Assembly (NCBI GenBank): GCA_945867875.1
Contig: CAMBJF010000164.1
Span: forward strand, 1 to 5,600
Length of the DNA stretch: 5,600 nucleotides
Source of the DNA: an uncultured Ruminococcus sp.
GTDB taxonomy: Bacteria; Bacillota; Clostridia; Oscillospirales; Ruminococcaceae
Reading direction: 5' to 3'
The position numbers were made by a program, and so were the translations under genes. Positions 1-5,461 of this stretch are shown in pieces (positions within the stretch are counted from its first letter, which is position 1; every line of letters begins with the position of its first letter). The notes beneath the pieces were generated by a model, which saw nothing but the letters and a program-made list of their open reading frames with translations, was not told the origin of the DNA and made no database searches.

Positions 1-51
1 TACATAATATTTTCTTTTGTTAATTTTTTTGATATTTTATATTACCGTACA

Positions 52-60
52 ATTATATCA
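52..60 (-). promoter_or_regulatory. Possible leftward extended -10 element
   Basis: On the minus strand this stretch reads TGATATAAT, a full extended -10 (TGnTATAAT). No good -35 lies at the right distance: the 17-bp position gives only a 2-of-6 match. It could serve a divergent gene to the left of the window, but no minus-strand gene is visible and the AT-rich context makes this weak. Confidence 0.2.
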
Positions 61-154
61 ATAAAGTATGCCAATTATTACAGATAATAAAAAGACAAGT
101 TATAGTCAAAACGCCCAAGTTGATAAATGTATCGAATAAATTTTGCTCAAACTA

Positions 155-183
155 TAGAAATCCACTGAAAAATGTTGTATAAT
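155..183 (+). promoter_or_regulatory. Putative sigma-A promoter of the desulfurase-nuclease-thiI operon
   Basis: A perfect -10 box TATAAT lies at 178-183. Seventeen bases upstream is TAGAAA (155-160), a 4-of-6 match to TTGACA. Transcription would start near 190, about 35 bases before the first start codon. The surrounding DNA is very AT-rich, so chance matches are common; the spacing and the position just before the first gene are the main support. Confidence 0.5.
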
Positions 184-210
184 GAAAATAATTATGCACC
201 GAAGAAAAAG

Positions 211-216
211 AAAGGA
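211..216 (+). promoter_or_regulatory. Ribosome binding site of the cysteine desulfurase gene
   Basis: AAAGGA, eight bases before the ATG at 225. It supports that start, which also gives the usual short N-terminus (MPAYLDNAATT) of the family. Confidence 0.7.
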
Positions 217-224
217 TCGATATT

Positions 225-1361
225 ATGCCAGCATATCTTGACAATGCCGCTACCACAAAGCCCTGCGATGAAGCTATAAGTGCCTGCCTTGCGGCTATGA
301 CCGAAAATTACGGCAATCCCTCATCTTTACATAAAGTCGGACTGAGTGCTGAGCTTGCTGTCACCGACGCAAGAAAAGCCATTGCCGCAGCTCTTGTCTG
401 CCAGCCCGAATGCATCACATTCACATCGGGAGCTACCGAAGCCAACAACACGCTTATTCTCGGAGCTGCCGAAAATTACGGAAAGCGAAAGAAAAAGGTC
501 GTTGTTTCCGCTGTTGAGCACCCTTCTGTCGGTGAAACGATGAAGCTCCTTGAAAAAAACGGCTTTGAGATAGTACGCATCAAGCCCCAGCGTGACGGCT
601 CAATTGATGCGGAGGAGTTTATAAACGCTGTTGACAGCAGCACATTCCTTGTTTCCTGTATGTACGTGAACAACGAAACGGGGGCCGTTATGCCAGTCAA
701 GCGCATTTTCACTCAGATAAAGAAGCTTTACCCCGACTGCATCACCCATTGTGACGCTGTTCAGGCGTTCATGAAGCTGCCTATAAAGACTGCCGACTTG
801 GGTGCCGATCTTATCACAGTAAGCGGTCACAAGGTACACGCTCCCAAGGGCGTTGGTGCTATGTATATCCGAAAGGGCATCAGAATTGCTCCCAGAATGC
901 TTGGCGGAGGTCAGGAAAAGGGGCTGCGCTCGGGAACAGAATCCGTTCCACTTATAAGCGCATTTGGAGCGGCTGTCCGTGCTCAGCTCCCCACTATCGC
1001 AACTGCATATTCCAATGCCGAAGAGCTTTGCGGACGGCTCAGAAAAAAGCTTTCCGCTCTCGATTACATTACAATAAACTCCAATGCGGAAAATCAGTGC
1101 CCTTACATTCTCAATTTTTCCGTAAACGGCATTCGCTCGGAAATTATGCTTCATTTTCTTGAAAGCAAGAACATATTCGTGTCAAGCGGTTCTGCCTGCT
1201 CAAAGGGCGGTCACAGCAGCGTGCTTACGGCTATGGGCGTTCCCGACAAGACTGCCGATTCGGCTATAAGAGTGTCATTTTCCAGAATGTCCTCCTGCGG
1301 CGAGGTCGAAGCCCTTGCCACCGCTTTGCAGGAAGGATATCTGAGCCTTGCGAAAAGATAA
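225..1361 (+). CDS. nifZ: Cysteine desulfurase, class I (NifZ/IscS type), sulphur donor to ThiI
   Basis: A cytoplasmic PLP enzyme that converts cysteine to alanine and carries the released sulphur as a persulfide. The 378 residues span a complete fold-type I aminotransferase domain. Visible signatures are the N-terminal YLDNAATT, the SGATEANN cofactor loop (68-75), H99 of EHP that stacks on PLP, D177 and Q180 (HCDAVQ), and the PLP lysine K203 in SGHKVHAPKG. The sulphur-carrying cysteine is C325 in SSGSACSKG, the class I motif rather than the RxGxHC motif of SufS. The gene leads an operon with thiI two genes downstream. In Bacillus subtilis a desulfurase next to thiI, NifZ, is dedicated to tRNA 4-thiouridine. 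I infer the same role here; the symbol rests on this context, and a general IscS role is possible because no IscU-like scaffold gene is visible. Confidence 0.93.
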   Translation: MPAYLDNAATTKPCDEAISACLAAMTENYGNPSSLHKVGLSAELAVTDARKAIAAALVCQPECITFTSGATEANNTLILGAAENYGKRKKKVVVSAVEHPSVGETMKLLEKNGFEIVRIKPQRDGSIDAEEFINAVDSSTFLVSCMYVNNETGAVMPVKRIFTQIKKLYPDCITHCDAVQAFMKLPIKTADLGADLITVSGHKVHAPKGVGAMYIRKGIRIAPRMLGGGQEKGLRSGTESVPLISAFGAAVRAQLPTIATAYSNAEELCGRLRKKLSALDYITINSNAENQCPYILNFSVNGIRSEIMLHFLESKNIFVSSGSACSKGGHSSVLTAMGVPDKTADSAIRVSFSRMSSCGEVEALATALQEGYLSLAKR

Positions 1362-1363
1362 AT

Positions 1364-1369
1364 AAAGGA
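1364..1369 (+). promoter_or_regulatory. Ribosome binding site of the PIN-like gene
   Basis: AAAGGA, nine bases before the ATG at 1379. It lies inside the 17-base gap after the desulfurase stop, which indicates co-transcription. Confidence 0.6.
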
Positions 1370-1378
1370 CTGATAATA

Positions 1379-2062
1379 ATGGCGACTTTTCTTGTTGATT
1401 TCGAAAATGTTAATTCCTCAGGACTTACGGGTATAACAGATTTATCAGAAAATGACTCGGTATTTATTTTTTATACTCCAAATGCTGCCACGCTTAGCTT
1501 TGACGCGCACAAAATGCTTATAGAAACAAAAGCTACCATAAAATATATAAATGTAGCGGCAGGCACAAAGAACGCTCTTGACTTTCAATTGGGTTCATTT
1601 TTGGGATATCTTATTGCTTTACACGAAAGCAGAGATTTTTTCATAGTAAGCGCTGATAACGGATTTCAGGCTGTAAAAAGCTTTTGGAAGAAAGCTATGA
1701 ATTTTTCAGACATTGAAATAAAGCTGATATCAAATATAAAAAATGCAGTTTCCGCCAAATCAGTCACCCCACCAAAAGAAAAAAAGCTCGTTGAAAGTCC
1801 TGATAAAACTGCTGACGAACCGGATATCTTATCTGAAACTGTAAGGATAAAGGAAATATTCAGCACTGAACGTATTTCAAATAAGAACATCAGATCAATA
1901 ATTCAGCTTGTGCAATCATCATCAGATAAACAGCATTTTTATACAAGTATGACAAAGAAATTTGGAATGGAAGAAGGTTTAAAATATTACAAGGCTCTTC
2001 GCCCTGAATACGTGAACATAAGAAAACTCTCCAAAGAAGCCATTGATTCCATAAGCAATTAA
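1379..2062 (+). CDS. PIN/NYN-like domain protein, putative RNase
   Basis: A 227-residue protein without signal peptide or membrane segment, so cytoplasmic. Residues 1-120 look like a PIN/NYN fold: strand 1 ends in LVDFENV (D7, E9), then KNALDFQL (N65, D68) and FFIVSADNGF (D93). These acidic residues are placed as in metal-dependent RNases of the PIN/FLAP superfamily. A polar, Lys-, Ser- and Pro-containing linker (about 121-150) leads to a helical C-terminal domain (about 150-225) with KKFGMEEGLKYYKALRP, possibly for RNA or partner binding. It begins 17 bases after the desulfurase and ends 19 before thiI, all in one direction, so it should be co-expressed with tRNA thiolation genes. Its codons are more AT-rich than its neighbours (21 of 60 G+C in 1501-1560 against 30 of 60 in 541-600), which hints at separate acquisition. 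Substrate and any link to s4U tRNA are unknown. Confidence 0.8.
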   Translation: MATFLVDFENVNSSGLTGITDLSENDSVFIFYTPNAATLSFDAHKMLIETKATIKYINVAAGTKNALDFQLGSFLGYLIALHESRDFFIVSADNGFQAVKSFWKKAMNFSDIEIKLISNIKNAVSAKSVTPPKEKKLVESPDKTADEPDILSETVRIKEIFSTERISNKNIRSIIQLVQSSSDKQHFYTSMTKKFGMEEGLKYYKALRPEYVNIRKLSKEAIDSISN

Positions 2063-2066
2063 GTAT

Positions 2067-2073
2067 GAAAGGA
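2067..2073 (+). promoter_or_regulatory. Ribosome binding site of thiI
   Basis: GAAAGGA, eight bases before the ATG at 2082, within the 19-base gap after the PIN-like gene. Confidence 0.65.
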
Positions 2074-2081
2074 TAAAATAA

Positions 2082-3269
2082 ATGAAAGAAATAATTCTGC
2101 TCAAAGAGGGCGAAATCGCTCTCAAGGGACTTAACAAGAGAAATTTTGAGGAAGCGTTCATCAAAAATCTCCGCCATCGCTTAAAGCCTCTCGGAAAATT
2201 CATCTACACCCGTTCGCAGTCTATGATATACTGTGAGCCTGCCGATGATACTATTGATATGGACGAGGCTGTTTCAAGAGCTTCAAAGGTGTTCGGTGCT
2301 GCCGCAATATGCCGTGCAATGATAACCGAAAAGGATTTTGATGTAATTACCCGTGACGTTATGGAATACTGCGGTGACGAGCTTTCCTGCGCACGCACAT
2401 TTAAGGTGCAGGCAAAGCGCTCCGACAAGCGTTTTCCTATGAGATCGCCTGAAATATGCGCAGAGCTTGGCGGACGCATTCTTGACAGATATCCCCGCCT
2501 TGAAGTCGATGTAAAAAATCCCGATGTTACGGTAAATGTCGAGATAAGAGACACAAATGCATATATCCACACTGGAAACAGACCTGCCGCAGGAGGAATC
2601 CCCGTAGGCACATCAGGCAAGGCTATGCTCCTCCTTTCGGGCGGCATTGACAGCCCCGTTGCGGGATATATGATGGCAAAGCGTGGCATCGACATATCCG
2701 CTATCCACTATGTCTCTCCCCCATACACCTCAGATAGAGCACGTCTCAAGGTCGAGAGACTTTGCGAAAAGATCACGCCTTGGTGCGGCGATACCACATT
2801 TTACTGTGTGCCCTTTACCGAAATTCAGGAAGCGCTTAGAGACAACTGCCCAGAAGAGCTTTTCACTATTATTATGCGCCGTCTTATGATGGAAATTGCT
2901 CAGAGAATTTGCGAGAAAAATGACATTACCGCCCTTATCACAGGTGAGAGCGTTGGACAGGTGGCAAGTCAGACTATGGGCGCTATCGTATGCACCGACA
3001 ATGCCTGCCGTATGCCTGTTTTCCGCCCCGTTATCGGTATGGACAAGAGCGAAATAACCGCTATTGCACGAAAGATAGACACATTCGACATCTCTATCGA
3101 ACCCTACGAGGACTGCTGCACAGTTTTCACCCCCAAGCACCCCAAGACCCGTCCTACTCTTGAAGAGGTCATTGCCGCTCAGAACTCATTTGACTTTGAG
3201 CCCCTTATTCAGAAAGCGGTTGACGAAACAGAGGTCAAGAGATTTACAATAGGTTCGGCTCAGTTTTAA
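2082..3269 (+). CDS. thiI: tRNA 4-thiouridine synthase ThiI, rhodanese-less form
   Basis: Cytoplasmic enzyme that adenylates uridine 8 of tRNA with ATP and replaces the oxygen with sulphur to give 4-thiouridine, a near-UV photosensor. The 395 residues hold a ferredoxin-like N-terminal domain (about 1-60), a THUMP RNA-binding domain (about 60-165) and a PP-loop ATP pyrophosphatase domain (about 176-395). The PP-loop motif is LLSGGIDSP (183-192), followed by ITGESVGQVASQT (286-298) and EDCCTVFTPKHPKT (343-356); the CC pair (345-346) should include the conserved cysteine that works with sulphur transfer. The E. coli enzyme is longer (about 482 residues) because of a C-terminal rhodanese domain that accepts sulphur from IscS and also serves thiamine synthesis. 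It is absent here, as in Bacillus, so sulphur probably passes directly from the operon's desulfurase and a thiamine role is unlikely. Last gene of its operon. Confidence 0.96.
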   Translation: MKEIILLKEGEIALKGLNKRNFEEAFIKNLRHRLKPLGKFIYTRSQSMIYCEPADDTIDMDEAVSRASKVFGAAAICRAMITEKDFDVITRDVMEYCGDELSCARTFKVQAKRSDKRFPMRSPEICAELGGRILDRYPRLEVDVKNPDVTVNVEIRDTNAYIHTGNRPAAGGIPVGTSGKAMLLLSGGIDSPVAGYMMAKRGIDISAIHYVSPPYTSDRARLKVERLCEKITPWCGDTTFYCVPFTEIQEALRDNCPEELFTIIMRRLMMEIAQRICEKNDITALITGESVGQVASQTMGAIVCTDNACRMPVFRPVIGMDKSEITAIARKIDTFDISIEPYEDCCTVFTPKHPKTRPTLEEVIAAQNSFDFEPLIQKAVDETEVKRFTIGSAQF

Positions 3270-3277
3270 ATTCTGCG

Positions 3278-3300
3278 GTCAATTTAATATTGACGGTTTT
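3278..3300 (+). terminator. Weak terminator-like hairpin after thiI
   Basis: GTCAAT (3278-3283), a five-base loop, and its exact complement ATTGAC (3289-3294) lie nine bases after the thiI stop, followed by GG and only four T. The stem is short and AT-rich and the T run is poor, so termination would be inefficient; it may instead be a chance or protein-binding palindrome. Confidence 0.3.
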
Positions 3301-3324
3301 GTGTAAATAGGGTGAAATATCGCT

Positions 3325-3353
3325 CTGTATTGTAAAAAAGTACAGGCTGTATT
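3325..3353 (+). repeat. TACAG/CTGTA repeat cluster upstream of the sortase promoter
   Basis: CTGTATT occurs at 3325-3331 and again at 3347-3353, 22 bases apart, about two helical turns. Between them TACAG (3341-3345) is the inverse of both CTGTA copies and makes the dyad TACAGGCTGTA (3341-3351). It ends about 30 bases before the -35 box, where an activator could bind. No known regulator is recognised from the motif. Confidence 0.35.
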
Positions 3354-3384
3354 TGATATATGTCACAAAATTTGCGGGCTTTTA

Positions 3385-3413
3385 TTGACATCAGGGGCTA
3401 AAAAGTGTATTAT
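3385..3413 (+). promoter_or_regulatory. Strong sigma-A promoter of the sortase operon
   Basis: A perfect -35 TTGACA (3385-3390) is followed after exactly 17 bases by TATTAT (3408-3413), 5 of 6 matches to TATAAT. Transcription should start near 3420, giving an untranslated leader of about 87 bases before the first sortase. This is the best promoter in the window and makes the sortases an operon separate from thiI. Confidence 0.75.
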
Positions 3414-3419
3414 AGAATT

Positions 3420-3506
3420 ATATAGGTGCCAATAAACGGGGTAAATCTTCACGGCATCTCAGCCTGATGCAGAAATTTCCTTTGCATCAGCAGGGAGAAA
3501 CTTAAA
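3420..3506 (+). promoter_or_regulatory. Structured 5' leader of the sortase operon, candidate cis-acting RNA
   Basis: The predicted leader can form two compatible hairpins. P1 pairs 3424-3430 (AGGTGCC) with 3453-3459 (GGCATCT), seven pairs including one G-U, around a 22-base loop. P2 pairs 3464-3471 (CTGATGCA) with 3483-3490 (TGCATCAG), eight perfect pairs extendable by a G-U and an A-U. P2 ends one base before the ribosome binding site AGGGAG (3492-3497). GCATC at 3454-3458 can instead pair with GATGC at 3466-3470, which would break both hairpins. No known riboswitch class was recognised and there is no terminator-like T run, so any control would act on translation or RNA stability. Confidence 0.4.
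3492..3497 (+). promoter_or_regulatory. Ribosome binding site of the first sortase
   Basis: AGGGAG, nine bases before the ATG at 3507. A second in-frame ATG at 3513 would be 15 bases away, so 3507 is preferred. The site directly abuts the P2 hairpin of the leader. Confidence 0.65.
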
Positions 3507-4454
3507 ATGTCTATGTCAAAAAGTGCCAAAAAGGCATATAAAAAAGCTCTTAAAGCAAAGAAGAAAGCAAGAAGAGGACACTGGCTCCTCATACAAAAGG
3601 GCGACAGCGTTAAGGAAGTACTGTCAAAGCTGTTTACGCAGTTTGCAGTGCTGGTACTCATCGGCTGCGGTGTGGTACTTGCAAATGAGTTTAGGCTGTC
3701 ATTTTCCGCAAAACAGCTGAATGACTCACTGAAAGACCTGTATCAGTCCGTTATAAGCCACACTGCTGACGGTCATATAATGGCAGGTGCTGAGGAAATG
3801 CTGAAAATAAATCCCGACACTGTGGGCTATATCCGCATTGACGGCACAGAAGTAGACTTCCCTGTTGTTCAGACCAACAACAATGAGGACTATCTTAAAA
3901 CCGCATTTGACGGCAGCAGCAACAAAGCGGGAACGGTTTTCCTTGACTACCGAAATGTCCTTACCGCAAAGAAGCGCTCGGACAATCTTGTTCTTTACGG
4001 TCACAATCAGAAGGACAGAACGATGTTCGGAAGCCTTAAGGACTACAAAAAGAACCTTAACCACTACATTCAGCACCCTACCATTACATTTAACTCGAAT
4101 TATGAGTCCGATGTTTACAAAATTTTCGCTTATTTTGTAACTGAGGTCAAGCCCGAACAGACATCCGACGGAGTGATATTTGATTACCACAATTACCTTG
4201 ATCTCTCCGATAAGGCGGTATATAACGAATTTATGGAGAATATCAACGAGCGAACACAGATAATCACATCTGTCGACGTGAAGTACGGCGATGAATTTCT
4301 CACCCTTTCCACCTGCAGCAATGAGTTTGAGCCGTCAAGATTCGTTATATTTGCCAGAAAAGTCAGAAAGGGCGAAGACCCCACTGTTGATACATCATCG
4401 GCTTATCTTAATCCAAACGCAAAGGAACCCGACTGGAAAGTCATTTTCAGATAA
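3507..4454 (+). CDS. srtB: Class B sortase with polybasic cytoplasmic tail
   Basis: A membrane-bound cysteine transpeptidase that cuts sorting signals of surface proteins and joins them to peptidoglycan or another amino group. The 315 residues begin with a very basic cytoplasmic tail (11 Lys/Arg in 5-23), then one membrane segment (about 38-60), so the catalytic domain is outside the cell. The sortase B domain runs from about 97 (INPDTVGYI) to 285. The triad is H166 (YGHN), C270 (TLSTC) and R278 (EPSRF). TLSTC and the helical region before it (about 225-255) are typical of class B. A tail after the domain (VDTSSAY to KEPDW) recurs in the next gene. It leads the second operon and lies 29 bases before its paralogue. 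C54 in LIGC resembles a lipobox, but the hydrophobic stretch continues past it, so a membrane anchor is more likely. Substrate motif and target are not visible. Confidence 0.92.
   Translation: MSMSKSAKKAYKKALKAKKKARRGHWLLIQKGDSVKEVLSKLFTQFAVLVLIGCGVVLANEFRLSFSAKQLNDSLKDLYQSVISHTADGHIMAGAEEMLKINPDTVGYIRIDGTEVDFPVVQTNNNEDYLKTAFDGSSNKAGTVFLDYRNVLTAKKRSDNLVLYGHNQKDRTMFGSLKDYKKNLNHYIQHPTITFNSNYESDVYKIFAYFVTEVKPEQTSDGVIFDYHNYLDLSDKAVYNEFMENINERTQIITSVDVKYGDEFLTLSTCSNEFEPSRFVIFARKVRKGEDPTVDTSSAYLNPNAKEPDWKVIFR
4417..4438 (+). repeat. 22-base direct repeat, copy 1 (sortase 3' end)
   Basis: Identical to 5394-5415. Both copies are in the same reading frame and encode the shared AKEPDW tail near the C-terminus of each sortase. 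This is likely a remnant of the gene duplication or of gene conversion. Confidence 0.7.
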
Positions 4455-4470
4455 TACACAAAAAAGTATC

Positions 4471-4475
4471 AGAGG
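4471..4475 (+). promoter_or_regulatory. Ribosome binding site of the second sortase
   Basis: AGAGG, eight bases before the ATG at 4484, in the 29-base gap between the sortase genes. No terminator lies in this gap. Confidence 0.6.
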
Positions 4476-4483
4476 TAGAATAA

Positions 4484-5434
4484 ATGAACAACAAAGAACA
4501 GAAATCAAGAACGGTCATCATAATAGTTGCATCAATAATACTGGTCATTTCTCTCGGCTATCTTGCATATTATCTTATTCAGGAAAAGCGTGCGGAGGAT
4601 CTTAACAATGACCTTGCAAACCGCCACACCGATACTGTTATGATAACTCAGGAGACCACCGTTCCCGAAACTACAACAGTTTCCGAAACAACTACCGAGA
4701 CTACCACTGTTCTCGACCCTCTCGTTGAGCTCGACTCTATGAAGAGCTTTATTGCCGATAACCCCGATACAGCAGGCTGGATAACCGTCGGCGGAACATC
4801 TATTGACAATGTTGTTGTTCAGAATGATAACAATGATTACTACTTAAATCACGATTTCTACGGAAGAAGCTCCCAGCCCGGAACAGTATTTGCGGACTTC
4901 CGCTGTGTTGTAAACGACTACGGCTTCAGACAGAGTGACAACATCATTCTTTACGGTCACAATCAGGCCAACGGAACTATGTTCGGAACTCTTCAGAAAT
5001 ACAAGATAACCAAGCAGAACACAAGCAAATTTGACTTCTATCTCCAGCACCCCACATTCACATTCTCCAATCTTTACGAGGAATATACATACAAGATAAT
5101 CGCTCTCTTTGTTTGCGAGGTTGAACCCAGTCAGACAAGAGACGGCGTTGTTTTCGATTATCAGAATTATATCCGCTTCGGCTCAAAGGAATACACCTAT
5201 GAACAGTTTATGAAGAACATAACCGAGCGCTCAGAGATAATCACAGGTGTTGATGTTGAAGAGGGCGACCAGTTTATGACCCTTTCGACCTGCAGCAACG
5301 AATTTGAGCCTTCCCGTTTTATCGTTATCGGCAGAAAGGTCCGTGAGGGTGAGAGCAACGAGGTAGACACTTCACTTGCTAAGCTCAATCCCGACGCAAA
5401 GGAACCCGACTGGAACTTTATTTACGGTAACTGA
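4484..5434 (+). CDS. srtB: Class B sortase with Thr-rich stalk
   Basis: A second membrane-anchored class B sortase of 316 residues. A short basic N-terminus is followed by one membrane segment (about 10-32), a polar region, and a low-complexity stalk (56-76) in which 11 of 21 residues are Thr, arranged as ETT/ETTT units. The catalytic domain starts near 93 (NPDTAGWI). The triad is H159 (YGHN), C270 (TLSTC) and R278 (EPSRF). By eye about half of the catalytic domain is identical to the preceding sortase, including EITER/INER-type helices, TLSTCSNEFEPSRF and the C-terminal KEPDW tail, so the pair arose by duplication. Differences are about seven extra residues before the LQHP strand and the wholly different N-terminal part, which sets the domain further from the membrane. 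The spacing of 29 and 27 bases to its neighbours indicates one operon. The two enzymes may differ in substrate or acceptor; nothing here shows which. Confidence 0.92.
   Translation: MNNKEQKSRTVIIIVASIILVISLGYLAYYLIQEKRAEDLNNDLANRHTDTVMITQETTVPETTTVSETTTETTTVLDPLVELDSMKSFIADNPDTAGWITVGGTSIDNVVVQNDNNDYYLNHDFYGRSSQPGTVFADFRCVVNDYGFRQSDNIILYGHNQANGTMFGTLQKYKITKQNTSKFDFYLQHPTFTFSNLYEEYTYKIIALFVCEVEPSQTRDGVVFDYQNYIRFGSKEYTYEQFMKNITERSEIITGVDVEEGDQFMTLSTCSNEFEPSRFIVIGRKVREGESNEVDTSLAKLNPDAKEPDWNFIYGN
5394..5415 (+). repeat. 22-base direct repeat, copy 2 (sortase 3' end)
   Basis: Identical to 4417-4438 and in the same frame; see copy 1. Confidence 0.7.
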
Positions 5435-5447
5435 TCCTTATAAAATT

Positions 5448-5451
5448 GAGG
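5448..5451 (+). promoter_or_regulatory. Ribosome binding site of the partial third gene
   Basis: GAGG, ten bases before the ATG at 5462. It supports a real gene start despite the truncated reading frame. Confidence 0.55.
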
Positions 5452-5461
5452 TAAAGATATT

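Noticed and set aside
600..1154. Minus-strand open frame of 184 codons
   Set aside because: It lies wholly inside the desulfurase gene, its translation resembles no family, and no ribosome binding context was needed to explain it; it is a shadow of the real gene.
2204..2695. Minus-strand open frame of 163 codons opposite thiI
   Set aside because: It is antisense to conserved ThiI domains including the PP-loop, and its translation is Ser/Arg-rich without recognisable motifs.
3341..3351. BlaI/MecI-type operator
   Set aside because: Known BlaI/MecI operators have a TACA-TGTA dyad, but the usual spacing and flanking sequence differ from TACAGGCTGTA, and no bla/mec-like genes are present.
3425..3490. 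Resemblance of GGGGTAAATC in the sortase leader to part of the cyclic di-AMP (ydaO) riboswitch
   Set aside because: The remaining conserved ydaO segments are missing and the predicted transcript is too short; a ten-base likeness is not enough. It also does not match the c-di-GMP riboswitch conserved cores as I know them.
3657..3668. Lipobox (LIGC, C54) making the first sortase a lipoprotein
   Set aside because: The hydrophobic segment continues past C54 (GVVLA) and begins only shortly before it, which fits a membrane-spanning helix better than a lipoprotein signal.
3726..4190. Minus-strand open frame of 154 codons opposite the first sortase
   Set aside because: It is fully contained in the sortase gene; its hydrophobic valine-rich translation is a by-product of the codons on the other strand.
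4661..4678. LPXTG-like sorting signal VPETTT in the second sortase
   Set aside because: It sits near the N-terminus within the Thr-rich stalk and is not followed by a hydrophobic segment and basic C-terminal tail, so it cannot be a cell-wall sorting signal.
4760..4783. NPQTN-like sorting motif (NPDT) in both sortases
   Set aside because: NPDTxGWI/YI is a conserved part of the start of the class B sortase fold, not a substrate signal.
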